Shown one piece after another: positions 26,201 to 41,200 of a stretch of DNA of 64,000 bases. The notes beneath the pieces were generated by a model. The model was not told the DNA's origin and did no database searches. It saw nothing but the letters and a program-made list of their open reading frames with translations. This DNA comes from Linyphia triangularis (taxonomy: Eukaryota > Arthropoda > Arachnida > Araneae > Linyphiidae), in the NCBI GenBank assembly GCA_963978545.1, contig OZ021724.1:98997792-99061791 (forward strand), written 5' to 3'. The translations under genes and the position numbers were made by a program. Positions within the stretch are counted from its first letter, which is position 1. Every line of letters starts with the position of its first letter.

Positions 26201-29200
26201 TAAATTAGTGAAATGCATGTTCCATATGTAGATCTAGCTTACAAACAGAATGATTGATTTTATCCGGATTTTAGTCAAACCATTACCAAATTTTGAATTT
26301 CCTAATTACTCTTTACCGGATGAGGTTAAAAACGTAATTTCAAGTGGAAAATCACCTTCTTTGCTATAATTACAATAAAAGTATATACAAATTACACACA
26401 TTCGAGAAACGAACATAAATTTTTTTTGCAATAAACGATGCAAGAATAAAGGGATGCAAGATGTGAATAGTTCTTTTTTATCAGAATTCCGGATAAACCA
26501 AATTATCTGCTGAAGAATGTTTTTCGGATGCTGTGGATAATGGAATTTCGATTACGAAACCCTCTTTCTTATGCAATTGAAACAAGCTAGATTTGTTAAT
26601 AGATTCGGCTAATAACCACAGTATGTTTATATACTTGAATTTTTTCCGGATATATTCCGGAAAAAACTAAGTACAGGATTTAAATTAAGAATATTAAAGT
26701 TTTTTGCTGAGAATTCACAGTAGATTGAATAAGAACTTTGGCATTCCGGATAAACCGGAATAAAAAAAAAAATTTATAATAATATATTCATTTCTAAGCA
26801 GTGCAAATTCAGCTATTTCGCCATTACAAATTAAAAACTATCAAAATAAGGAAAAAAACCCGCTGAACTTCGAAATCTCAACTGAAATTAAAAAAAACAA
26901 CATTTGGCGACTTTTCGCCGTTATTTGGAGAAATAGCGCCAATTTTTTCGGCAAACTTGACTTTAAAAAAATTCCGGTTGATTGAATGCCGGATAATCAG
27001 GCTTTTACTGTATATATATATTTAGGGATTTCTAGTATTTTAAGGAAGATTTAAACAATGCTACAAAAAAAAATTACTTAAGAGGTACAATGTGGTTTAT
27101 CAATATATATAAAACTGAGTTGTTTGTACGTCAGAATCTTATATAAATTTACATTTTTGAACTTAGAGGTACGAAATTTGATAGATAGACATGTGGCTTT
27201 AGTACATGGAGATTGTAGAGAACAACTTTTAAATTCGATTCAAAGTTGCTTTCATTAAAATTTAATGACATTAAAAAAAATTCTTGGAATAGGAATGATA
27301 TTTTTTTATTACATCAGAATAAAACCAAAAGTTATTTTAATGTGTCTCCCTTATTTTTTTATTATGTATTATAATCGTCTGCCCGCAAAGCGGTTCAAAT
27401 ACTATTATAATTTTCCATCTATTTACTATTAATTGGTGCTCTGTACATGCGCCCCGTTTGAAAGCGTAACATAATATTCATATAATATTATTAATAACAT
27501 AAAATTCTGATGTAAACATAACAGCTAAGATTGCTGAAATTCACCGAAAACTTTCAAATCATTTCGACATTTGTTAATATTTCTTCTTATTCCCAACTAA
27601 ATATTTATTCATTTTCTTTACTTAACTCAGAATATCAAAATTCTTTCTTTTGATTATTTTCATTTGTATAGTGTTTTTTTTCATGTGCATCAAGTTCCAT
27701 ATTATTTAATCTAGATTTGAATACATTTTTTGTATTATACATGTTTTACTATTTACACCGAACTATTTTACAATTAACACCAGAAGCGCAGTATTTAATT
27801 TTCGATTTTATTTCTTTTTCTGCTTTATTTTGGTCGTGGTTATGAAGTTGGTATGGGGGTACTACTTTTTTGTTGTACTAAAAAAATTTGAAGTATAATA
27901 AGCTTTTTTTGGTACAGATGTAAGTATAAGATATTTCTTTGGCGCGATTTTATTTGGTATTTTTGTACAGATAAATGCTGTTTCTTGCAACTATTTTTAT
28001 TTTCAGTTGCATTTTAATTTAATTTTATTATTTATATTTTAACTTAATTTGTTACTATACTGTTAGCTGCGTAGCAGATAAAAGCCACCCAGTTTCAGAT
28101 TTTACAACTTTCAAATAATGTATTTCCTATATTTAGAATTGCCGATACATTTATGCGTCATTTAAACAGGTAAACATTTAGGCTTGGCGCAAACTGGTAA
28201 CCGAATGATGGAAGAGTACCCTTCATAATTTATATGTAACATAATTTTATGATTATTGATGTTTTAATTTTCTTTTAGTTACTGCGTTTTTGATTTTTTT
28301 GATCGTTTAATGAAAAAAAATCGCTTTATGCTTTATACTACATCTGTTCCACTTTTTCTTAAATGTAAACTTCTATGTCTTTCAACGGGTCCCCAGCAGC
28401 GCGGGGTCACACTTTATTTATATACGCTAGTATTTAATATACGATTGTGGTCAGCATAATCGATAAATTAATCAATCAATATATCAAGGTATTTACTATT
28501 TATTGCAAAAATTTTAACGTTCCCCTTTTCTTACCAATTTTCAAATTCTCATTCGCTTTCAATTCATCAGGGTGATATGCTCTTTGTGTGGCTGGAAGAT
28601 CCGATCCGTCCTGCACACAAAAAAAACCTTTAACAACATGGCAGTGAGTGTAGCATATTTGCCAACTTCAGCATTTTCAAATTAGAACAATTTTTACGGA
28701 ACAAATATTTGCATTCCTATGACTCATGGAAAATCAAATAGCACCAATACTTATGAATGCAATAATACTAATTCATTTGCAAATGAAAAAAAAAAACAAA
28801 AAGAAAACACCCATATGAAATTGCTCTTAAATATAATAAATTGTAACAGTTTAGCAGAATAGAAATCATAAAATAAAATACCAATTTAGATTTAAAATCA
28901 AATTTAAACTTTACAATGAAACCGCCGATGAGGTTTATGATTTAGTCTACGTTACACCCATAAAACCTGCTTTATGACACACGAAATGTAGTGAGACATA
29001 CAAGGAGGTGGTATTCAAAACGAGTTTCATCATAATTTATGTTTAATGAGCAATTTCTACATCAGTAAAACTATAAATATAATGTAAAATATTTTAACAT
29101 GCCTAACGTTCTTTCCAAACACAACTAAAAGCTTAAGTTAAAAAATGTAGCTTAATACTGATAAAATCCTAAAAAATATAAAATAAACAGATTTCTGGAA

Positions 29201-32200
29201 AAAAACAAGTAATACCATGAAATCCGTCCTATTTTTTTAGCTGTTTGTACAACCGTACAAAATAGTAGAAATCCGTAAATTGTACGGATAATTCGTACAA
29301 GTTAGCCGCTATGGTGTAGCTAACACAGGGTGGCTACAAAATTCAGGAAAAAAAGTTCCCTGGTAATTCCTTGACAGATTTCTAAGAAATTCTCCGATCT
29401 TACAGAAAACTTTTTTTTTTTAATTTCCCTAATTTTTCCAGATGTGTAGATTAAATAGAACATTTATGCCAAAGGAGAAATTATGTCAATTTATTAAAAA
29501 ATAATTTTGGCAATAACGAAAAGTTTAAATTATACCGTAACATGAAACTTCTAAAGATTACCACAATTCTCTGGGCGCAAAGATTCAAGAGGCGGCCATA
29601 TTTAGTAGTGAAAAAGAATCACCCAATCCTTTTAACAGTAGTCAAACACACCACAGAAGAGGATAGATTGATAACAGTACACCATGAAGAATCACAGATA
29701 TATTGGATTTTACATCGCACTACCATCGGCGAAAATGAACATCACTACAATGTAAATCTCGGCGATAGCATCCACCACGGCAAAGTAAATCTTGGTAATG
29801 GGGGCTATTACATCAGAATAAACTTCACAAAACTAACGATTACACACCAATGGAAATATATGGGATAGCAGGAAGAAACAGCTACAAAATAACAATTTTA
29901 CTTGAAGGATTTGGGAAGTAAGAATGAAGATTCCGTTATTTGGCGTGGTAGGTTTGTACGCTGAACGACCTATTTTGGAGCTTAATAAGGCCTAATCATG
30001 CTGGAACCTACAGTTTAGCAAAGGATTGCAAACCATAACAAACGTTCAAGCCTATTCCAGGATTCGAATCCTTCACCTTTGGTATGGAAGGCCAGAGAAC
30101 TAACCACACAGCCATAAGGTGGGCTGAGAGTTTAATGGTTACTAGACTTGAAAGCAAGCATATGACGATCACCTCCTCCCCCAAACATACATGAATTTTA
30201 ATTTTTAATAAGATTATTTTCTTTTCTGGTGAAAAGAACATGTTTTTTTGTTGTTTTTTTAGGCCAAGTTTGGAAGAAAATCAAATTCAATTTTTTTTTA
30301 AGAATTGTCAAAAAATTGAAGTACAATTTTAGGGTGAATGCAACCACTGGGTTTATCAAAGTACCTTATGGTTCTGAAGAAAATCTATTTAAATTTATTC
30401 TTTTGAATCGTTAACAAAATCACATAATTTTAAATAATCAGGATATTCATGAAAGGGGGAAAAACCATTAGGCTTGTGAATATCAACTCATACCAGACTC
30501 TTTCTACTTCTTCACATTCACAACAATGGTTACTATGGATGTTATAACTCACCAAACATATGATGTACGCCACTGTGTCCCCCATCTTCATCTTTTTGCC
30601 TCCTTTTCCATTGACCCTCAATGCTACAGTCACATGTGGAAGATTCTTGTGGTTGGAGTAGTCCTCAGGATTCTTAGTCAGTTGCTGCAATGGGAGTTGA
30701 GAAATAAGTTGCAGAAGATGCAAATGATCTTATTGGTTATAAAGCAGAATAACAAAGCTGAGTTACGAAGCTAAGTATTTCTATTAAAACATAACTTGAT
30801 GCAGTTAAAGGTAATGCAGTTAAAGTTAAATTAAAGAGTAATACTAAACTTGATCAGGGTGGCCACAAAATTCATTAAAAAGAGTTTCCCCGATAGATTT
30901 CTAAAAAAGTCCCTGATTTTATGGCAAGTTTTTGTTAAAATTTTCCCAACTTTTCAAGATGTGTGATCAAATAGAATATGTATGCTAAAAAGATATTATG
31001 CCAATTTTTAAAAAATAGTTTTGACGGTCTGTTACATTAAACTTCCAACGATTAAAGCCACAATTCTCCAGGTAAATGGCACCAAAATACAGATGAACGG
31101 GGACAGGGTGGCTACAAAATTCAGGAAAAAAAGCTCACTGATAATTCTCTGACAGATTTCTAAAAAATTCCCTGATTTTAGAGAAAACTTTTTTTCAAAT
31201 TTCCCCAATTTCCTTAGGTTTTCCATATGTCTAAACACCCCGTTTAAATAGAACATGTATGCTAAAGAGATAATATGCAATTTTTAAAAAAATAGTTTTG
31301 CTGGTAATGAAAAGTTTAAATTATTCCATAATATTAAACTTCTAATGGCTAACCACTACAAATCTCCAAATTAATAGCGCCAAAATATGGATGAACGTGC
31401 CTTAAACAATACAAAATTTCCCTGATTTTCATGAAATTTTAAAGAGTTCCCTGAAATTTCCCTGATTTTTTCCAGAATCAGAAAGCTTCCAAACGTATCC
31501 CTGATTTCCCCAGTTCTGAGGCCACTCTGGGGAAAACATGCCTTCAGAACAGAGAAATTTTCCCTGATTTTTGTGACCTTAAAAAATTTCCCCGAGTTCC
31601 AGGTTCTGTGGTCACTCTGTTGATGGTGGGTATTACAGTAAGTACTTATGAAATACGCTTCCTTAAACATTTATTTATTGATGGGACTTTGTTTTTCTCA
31701 TGGTACTGTATTAAATGAAACACTTTGATCCTGACTGGAACTTTGACATACACTTCTACAAAGTTCATTCTTTCACTATACTGACACAACTTTATCCCTC
31801 TTTACATGCAAATACATCGACGATTTTCAATCTTCCAGGAATCCATCTTGACCTTACATTGTCTTATGTACTTGTCTCTAGAAAGCTCCCAAAGAGAAAT
31901 AAGCATGTGCTGCCATTCAACAATTAAAAAACGAAATTCATAGAAGTGGATTTCTAAGTCCCAATGGGTCTCAAAGAATTTAAATTAACACATCTGTTTA
32001 AAGCTGTAATGTCTTAAAATCTTACAACATTTCAAGATCTAGGCTTTCAAGGTTTGCCTTTACAATGAGATCCAACCTTATAAATCACTTGATTAGATTG
32101 GATTTTCTTGGCCAAGGGCCAAAATGATATATTGTGAGGAAACAGTGTAACCCCTTCAAAACTCAAGGAAGAAGGACTAATATTTTTAAGGAAAATAGCA

Positions 32201-35200
32201 CAACATTAGTATCTTGTATAGAAGAAAACACTGACCTTATAGATGACATAGTCTGTGAGTGGTTTCTTTCCCTGAGTCACGTCCTCTCCGAGTGCAATTA
32301 GATGCGAGTGAATATTGTCTACAATCTCGTCCTTCGACTTGTTTGACAAGATCTCTTTAATAATATACCTATAACAGAAATAAAGATATTTAACTCTTTA
32401 AAAAAAAAAAAAAAAAATAATAATAATATTTTGTAAAAGTGTCAAAAAAAGATTAATTCAACAAAAAGAAACCAACAATATAAAATGAAACTTTTAGGAT
32501 AAAATAAGTTTGGAATCGGTTTTTCTTCACATTAGACAAAGTACTTAAGTTGTATGAGTAAGTTAACAGAAATTTTGCACACAATTTCTCTTAAGAATAA
32601 GTTGTACTATTATTCTAAAGATCATTAACCATTTGGTTAATAATTTGAAAATTATCAGCAACAGTAATACTTTCTGAACCTTAAATACCTGCAGGTTGAA
32701 TCAAAATAGTTTGTTAATGTTTTTTTACTATTAATCTTTTGAGATAGTTACAAAATATTACATACCAAGCTAGTTTCAGATTCTTTACTTTAAAAAAAAA
32801 TAAATTAATTTTCATTTAAATTTCATACCTCAAAGAACATGGAAAGATAAAAACTATTGAACAAATACCAGGAATATTTTTTTTGAAAAAAATAAATAAC
32901 TGAAGTAATATATCTAATAAACAACTTGTAGAATTAAAATAATATTGAATGTTCATAATTAAAATTCTCCTGATTAGAGCTACCTGGAGAATTAGCAATA
33001 AAACAAAAGGCAACGATTTGAATATCTGTCCTATAATTGTCTTTGAAGTATTACTTGCAAAATATTTAATTATTTAATAGTTTTTAAATATAGTTTCATG
33101 ATCTCAGTAGTAAGTATACATAGCTAACTGAAGTACGAGGTTCAAAATGTTAAGTTGATTACAAGTTATGAGCATGCCCACAATAATCCTTGTTTCATCA
33201 CCATAGTTATAAAACCAAGGAATGAATTATGATCTTGATAACTTGGATTGGTCAAGAGACTTATGAAGAAAAAAAAAAGAGGTTCAAATTGGTTCAGTAG
33301 ATCTCAAATTATTATCATACCTCTTAAGGAGACAATCTACCCCAAAAATTGCAAAATTTTCCAATTTTGTATTTTATTTGTTATACTTATAGTTTGGAAT
33401 TTTTAAATACCCATGCAAAATTTAAAAACTGTATCTATGTTTGTATGTGACATTTTATGGTGGATGATCTTCTTAAAAAATGAAAACTTTAAATCCATTT
33501 TTCTCACTTTTTTTTATTTATATTATGTTTTTTAAAAATCTAAGGCTTTTTTCTAATTAATGGAGAAATCTTAAATTTATAGTACACGTTGTAAATATGT
33601 CTATTGCATAAATTGGCATTCTAATTAACAAAATTATAAAATATGTATAGTTTTTATTTTTTTTCAACACTAAAGCAAAATTACTGCAGATTTATAGATT
33701 TTTTTTGTTATTATGAATAAATATTTATATTATAATTAATTACTATGAGTATTCCATGTTTTAATACCAATTCTTATATAATACAGTTTAAGGACATTTT
33801 TAGAAAAAATTATGGGAAAAAGTATTAGCATTTTAAAAAATGTGTCAGAAATTGGAAATTTTTAAAAAATGAAAAGAAATAATCTTTTTTTTTGTGAAAT
33901 ATCGTTCTTTCATATAAATTCAAATAAGGGGCATCTTTTAAAATACAAAAAATAAAGTATAGATGGTAGAGTGTCCCTTTAAAGAGTGAAAAGGGGGAGG
34001 GTTTTTCGAAATTTCAAGTAGCGAGGAATCTCCCTCTTATTCCGAAGATCAAGTGAGCAAAGTTTCATCAAGATCAAAATAAAACTGCACCTTTTTATGA
34101 AAAAAAAAAAAAAAGCGCAAAGGACACTCTTCTTAACCTTTAACTGCTGTAAACGGTCTGACAGACCGCGAGTCATTTTTTATGGAATGCTTCCACCCCC
34201 TAAAATATCTCATCTTTGACTTTTATATTAATTTTTATGATACTATGTTTCTTAAACTTTAAACTGATGTTCACAAATTTGTGTGGCTCAGTATGGACCA
34301 TGTGTTGCTCTTGCGCAAAAAACCTCAAACCACAGCAGTTAAAGGTTAACAGGTTAACCTAACTAACTTAACGCTCTAAACAGGATAACTTTAATTACAG
34401 ATACAGTACATCAAACTTACTGTCCAGAATCTTTTGCCAATTGGGACCAGTCCCTTCGCACAATGTCCAAACCCTTGATCTCTTCTTTACTTACAACTTG
34501 ACCATTGGGCAATGTTGATATGGACAGTGCTGCATATTTTTTCTTCTTCAGCAGCAGCATAGGTTTGTAAACACCGTCAATGTCGATTTCCAGCAGCCGA
34601 TACAACTTGTTGATCTCGGCCTTCACCTGAATAATACGTTTTATTTTTGTGAACAAATATTTCTTGAAAAGAACATACGGAAAAAATGCATTACAAATAG
34701 TATGGTACAGGGTGGTCATAAAATTCAGGAAAAAAGTTTCCTGATAGATTTCTAAAAAATTCCCTGATTTTATGGCAAACTTTATTTTCAAATTTCCCCA
34801 ACTTTTCTAGATGTATAGATATTCGGATCAAATAGAATGTGTATGCTAAAAGAATAATATGCAATTTTTTTTTTAAATAGTTTTGGCGAAAATGAAAAGT
34901 TAAAATTATTCCGTAACTTTACACTTTTAACGATTACTACAATTTTCTGGGAAAATGGCGCGAAAATATGAATGAACGGGAAAACGTGCCTTCAGAACAA
35001 AGAAAATTTCCCCCATTTTCGTGAAATTTTAAATAACGATTTTTTTGATTTTTTCCAGAATCAGAAAGTTCCCTGACATTCTCCTGATTTCCAGGTTCTG
35101 TGGCCACTCTGTGTGGATGTCAAGAGGGTAAACATCATGCTGGAAGTACAGTGAGTTTCTAAAAAAATTAGGTAGGAATTTTAAGGATAATTCTTTAAAA

Positions 35201-38200
35201 TTTTAGGGATAATTCCTTACAAAATTAGGGATAATGCATCTATTAAATGACTTGTGCCACCATAGGAAAACAAAACAAAAACTTGGAATTCTATTTGCAT
35301 TACTTGTCTTCACTGAAAATAAGTCACTCAACAAAAGCACACACACAAAAAAACAACGAACCTTATTTCCCAACTGTGTGACTTCGCCCAATTCCGTCTG
35401 ATTTGTGTTGATCATGATTGAATCAGTGTCACCATAGATTACGTCCAAACCCATCTATCATTAAAAATACACAGGAATAAGAAAGCCAAACACAATAAAA
35501 TAAAAAAAATATACAAGCCTTTTTAAAATCATGTAAAAGTGATAAAGAATTGAACCATAAAAACCAAGTGAAAATTTTAATTTTTAGTTATTTAGCATAT
35601 TTGCTTAGACTTTATAAGAGTTTCAAAACACATTCATTATTTTATTTTGTTAAATGTGGAGGGAAATAAAAGTGTTTTTGTTTCAGTTGAAAAACTCCTT
35701 GTCCACAAATTATTCTTGCCACAGCCGATATTCATCCAAAACAAAGAAGTATTTTCATAAGATTTAAAAGAATGTAAGGATATTTTCATTCTTTGATCTT
35801 CACAATATTTAACAATACTTCATATTTATTCAGACGATAAAAAGAATAATAATAATGCTATATGAGTTTAATATATAAAATAAATTCTTTTTAGTTGAAT
35901 TAAACATTTAACTCATGTTTTTCAATTTTGAGATTCATAGAATTGAGGAAAATATATTGGCCTATCATTATAAAGTTTAGTGCAAAGTTATATTCTGTTT
36001 TAGACAGCATTATAATCCAGTACATAAATAATCTTTAAAATGAATAAATTTAACAATTTTAAAAAAGCAGGTTTATACTACATGAAAACCAGGCATGTAT
36101 TCAAAAGAGAAAATATACTTTAAATTAATATAATTTTATTATATAATCAAGCACTAAAGTAAAATTTACAACAATTATTTAACACGTAACTTACCTTTTC
36201 AACTAAATCTTTAGTTTTCAACAATATCTACAGAAAGAAAATTATTGTTACGTAAATAAAAATAACAAATAAAAAAATACATTTATGCTCTATTTTGGAT
36301 GTATTTCATATAAAATTATAAAATCTAAAAAGTTTATGATTTTTTTCATTTTTTTTGTAATGGAAAATCACATACGTATTATGATGACTATGAAATCTGA
36401 GCCTACAAGAAGGAACATATCAATCATACTATATTTTGATTTTTTTTACAATTAATGAAAACAAAACTGAAATAGAAAATTTGAAGATTTATACAATACT
36501 TATGAATCTCCTGAAAATAGGATTTTTTAAAAAAAATAAGCATCAAATTAATATATATAACTTTATAAATAATTCTTTTAACTTTAATCTTAACATCAGA
36601 AGTGATGTCAAGCATGTATAAAATTAGGGCTAATATTACAATAAGAGTAAGATAATGCGATTTTTTTTGCTTTGGAGGATTTTAGATTTATATTTTTAAG
36701 TTTTAAAAACAATATTTCTTAGATTCCTAGACACACAGGATAGAATCGATTGTACAAATCAATTGGGGAGTGGGAGAGGGGATATTAACTGATGTATCGG
36801 ATAACTGATAATTTACGATAAAAATGTAGTGTCGTAGGAGCAATATGAAACAAAGGAACAGTGACACCAGTGACATTAAATACAAACCTGTATATATTTT
36901 TATTTCACTTCTTACATACAATCATACATAAAGTAATACTATATTAAAATAGGCTTAAGGTTTAAAAAAAAAAAAAAAAAAAAAATTGAATTTGTCTAAT
37001 AGAATGGTTTTGGTTAATCAGTATTTGGATAAATAATCAATACTCTACTGTATTATTATTTTTTAAATCCTGAATTAAAACTTGATGTTTTTACCCTTAC
37101 AAATTTCTTTGAAAACTTACTGTTCTTATTAGTTTTAATGTTGTTAAATACCCCGAGTACATTTCACATTTTTAGATTAAAAAAAATTCTTGATATTGTT
37201 TTTATTATGAATGTGGTGTAAGGCTTATAAGGTTTTTCAAATAGCCCATTCATTTAAAAGAGTGATCTATAATTGAATTCCTTACTGTTATTATAATTGC
37301 CATTAGATTACAATTTGATTTTTGAAAATATTTCCCTATATTACCAAATATTGCCACTTATTTGATAAGATGATAGAAGAAAATTAACTTTTCTTGGTAA
37401 ATATAAAACTTTTGTATAAAAATTAAAATATAATTTTTTTAAATGGCATGCAGAGAAAAGCAATTGCATGTAGTGAAATATAATATACGCCCAATGCAAA
37501 TTTTAGAATATCTTACTTTTTTAGTGAATTTACAAATTTTAAAATTTTCTAGACACCTTGGGGGCCATTTTAACAGTTTTGTCCGACAGTTCAAAGTTCA
37601 TGTGTCATAACACTCTTTTTAAAACCTTTATATTAAATTCGATTGTGTGTGTATGGCTGGGTATGTCGATGGTGGGAAAATCTGCGGAGGCCTAATTAAC
37701 CCCCTTGTTGTCATCCAATTGGGCTGAAACTTGACAGATAGATTTGATGTCGATGACAAGGCATTCTATCAAATGTTGGGGGCTCTCACTGTCACTAAAA
37801 GGTCGCTTTTACAGAATACTAGTTAACCAACTTGCAGTCATCCAATCGGGCTAAAATAGTATTTAAGTGATCATTGAAGAAACTCTTTCCCGTTGCCAAA
37901 ATTGTTTTAATAAATAATTATATTGTTTTAATCAGAATAAATAAAAGATATTTAGATGTGAGTGAATCAATTTATTTTTAAAGAATAAATTTTGAGAAGT
38001 AGTTTATCACCTATTTTGCTGATAGAGATGTTTTAAATATTTAAAATTAAGATGCCATACAGAAACAGCACTTTGTTAAGGAATATAAAAATTGGCAATG
38101 CATATAAAGGATTTATGTAAAAAACTTTTTTATGGGCTATCAGGGTGACCACAAAATTTAGGAAAAAAAGTTCCCTGATAGATTTCTAAAAAACTCCCTG

Positions 38201-41200
38201 ATTTTACAGCAAACTTTTTTTTTTTTTCAAATTTCCCCAACTTTCTAGATGTGTAGACACCCTGTTTAAATAGAACATGTATGCTAAAGGGATAGTATGC
38301 AATTTTTTAAAAAATAGTTTTGGCGGTAATGAAAAGTTTAAATTATTCTGTAACATTGCCCTTCTAACGATTACCGCCACAATTTTCCCTGAAAATGGCG
38401 CCAAAATATGGGTGAACGGGAAAACGTGCCTTCAAAAAAAAGAAAATTTCCCTGATTTTTGTGAAATTTGAAAAAGCTCCTTGACATTTCCCCGATTTTT
38501 TTTTCCAGAATCAGAAAGCTCCCTAACATTTCCCTGATTTCCAGGTTCTCTGGCCACTCTGTAAGTTATATTATTTCGTAATATTTATATTTTGGGTGTT
38601 CCTTGAAAGAGCCTCACCTCTCGTCCTTTGCGTGTGATGAGTGCTGCAAGAGGCTTTGCGTAGAACCTTGAGTGTGTGAAGCCAAGGCAACCATACATAC
38701 TGTTTGCAGTCAGCTTTAAAGCTCTCTGCCTGATGTCATACTGCAAAAAAAATAAAAAAAAATATATATATAATGTAATGAAAGCTGCTGTGGAAATGGC
38801 AGATTCAAGTTATTTAATAGAGAAATAACACAAATCTTTAAATAGAAACTTAAAAATAGGTGGGCAAACCTGTGTATATCGATCTTTTGTTACATCACTG
38901 GCCTTCATCATCTGTTTCACTTGTTTACGACTCTCAACTAGTTTTCGAATCTCATCTGGTAAAACGCCTGGTTTTAAACCCACAGCTGGTAAAGCAACTT
39001 CTTGTTCTTCCTATTTATGCAAAAAAGAAACTTGAAATAAATGAGAAACTAAAGGGAATAAAACAAACATATTTGTAATATGTTTCTAAAAATATATGTT
39101 TATATATTCTATCTTAATACTTTTTTTAGTGTTGCTTGACGTCTGTGAATTTTGTTAAATGACTCAAGACAGGGTGGCCACAAAATTCAGGAGAAAAAGT
39201 TCCCTGATAATTCCCTGACAGATTTCTAAAAATTCCCTGATTTTAGGGCAAACTTTTTTTAAAATTTCCCCAATTTTCTTAGGTTTTCCAGATGTCTAGA
39301 CACCCTGATCAAATAAAACATGTATGCTAAAGAGATAATATGCAATTTTTTAAAAAATAGTTTTGCTGGTAATGAAAAGTTTAAATTATTCAGTAACATT
39401 AAACTTCTAATGGCTTACCACTACAAATCTCCATGTAAATAGCACCAAAATATGGATGAACATGCCTTAAACAATACAAATTTTCCCTGATTTTCATGAA
39501 ATTTTAAAAAGTTCCCTGACATTTCCCTGATTTCCAAGTTCTGTGGCCGCTTTGCAAGAGATTTTCAGGAATTTGTAATTTATAAAATAGAATAGTCAGT
39601 ATCCACTTGATATCTGTTAAATATGTCAAATAAAAAATTGTATTATCATAATGGTTATAAATTAATAAATTTAAGATCACAACATATTTTATATGTTATG
39701 TATAGTTTATATTGACAACTAATTTTGACATGAAAATTTGCCAAACGAAAATACTGAACGTCATGAGCCCATACTCATTATTATTTTCATTTCAAGATTA
39801 TTTCTGGTTTTGGCATCACTCGGCTAATAAAGATGGGATCCGATAGCGTTTTGATAATCGGCCACTGAGGGAATTATTTTCTAATTTATACTTATTCGAA
39901 GGAAAATAATAATTTTTATGACGCGAATCAAATTTTTAAAGTAATAGGGAAGTATCGTGTAGATTTTCATGTCTATTCCTGAAACGGACTGTGGAAATCA
40001 ACTTTCACAAATCATAAATCAGCATATAATGATTTGCATAGGAGCCAATTTAATTTGACAAATATTTTTGGCTTGTTTAAAAAAAGTAATCTTATAGTGA
40101 TAAAATATGATAGTATAAGTCAACGAACTCCAAATCAATGAATGACTCAAACCTCGTCAATGGCTTCTGAAACAGGAATTCTTGGAATGGTTGTGAAACA
40201 AATATTGTACTCTTGAATGATGGAAGGGTACAGACTGTTAAAATCCATCAGTAGGATATATTTATCGTAGAAACCTGAAACAAATTTGTAGGGTCAAAAT
40301 TAATGACATATTTCGAAAGAAATAGCTGTTAAGAGAAATTATAGCAATTAAAAATATATGCATTGCTACACAAATTTTCTGTATATAATTGTAAATAGGG
40401 AAGTATTTCTTTCAAAGTTCTATTTGATTTGATTTGTTAACAGCGATAATACAGGTTAGAAAAAATGTGGCAACATCTAAATCAATAGGGGAATTTCGAG
40501 GCATTTTCATCAAAGGTGTTGGTTGACTGGATTTTTCTAGAAATTTTTGCCATCAGGCTATAAAAAAGGTCAATGGATGGAATCGAGAGTACAGTTAAAT
40601 TTTGGATGCTGCTTCGAAAAGACTCGAGCTTTTATTTACTTTCATTGTGCCTGCATTATCACTGTATCCGAAATTGCATGTACCGAAGCATTTGTTGAAT
40701 CTTGATAGTGAGTCTAATGTTGTTTGGATCAGTTTCGTAAGCCTTCGAAAGAATAATAATTTTTTTTATTTTTTTATTTAGTAAAACTGCCTCCTCATTC
40801 CCTCTAAGTAACTAAGTAAATTCATAACAATATTTTTAATTTTATTATTAAAAAATGACAAATTTTTTCCCTTTTTGTCACTTAATAAACTGTAAGGTCT
40901 TTCATGAAAGCATCTATTTTACTTATTTGAAGTATGTTACGAAGTTCCTGTAAATTTTACTAAATAAATTGGGCTGTCTAAAGTTGTAAACATTTTTAGA
41001 ATTGAATCAAATTCTATTTATAGTTTTTATTTATTGGAGGTGTCTCCAAAAAAGCCCTATCCTTAAGCATTGTTTTCTTAAAATCAAAGACCCAATCTCA
41101 TTTAACTTGTCAGACCTATCTTATAATATACTACAATCTGCAAAGACTACCAAAGTAGTTTTCTTTCTTGTATTTTCTTATTCTATAATAATTTAATAAA

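Larger units (their letters stand above)
35455..38140. other. Introns around the microexon
   Basis: Apart from exon m (36195-36227), the sequence is AT-rich with no recognised element until a dispersed repeat at 37625-37870. A poly(A) run of about 20 A lies near 36965. Confidence 0.4.

Noticed and set aside
29542..29868. 108-codon plus-strand frame
   Set aside because: It crosses from a truncated MITE into a degenerate minisatellite; the His/Gly/Asn-rich translation follows the DNA repeat.
30045..30121. Functional tRNA gene
   Set aside because: Promoter boxes are present, but the anticodon loop lacks the invariant T33 and stems are poor.
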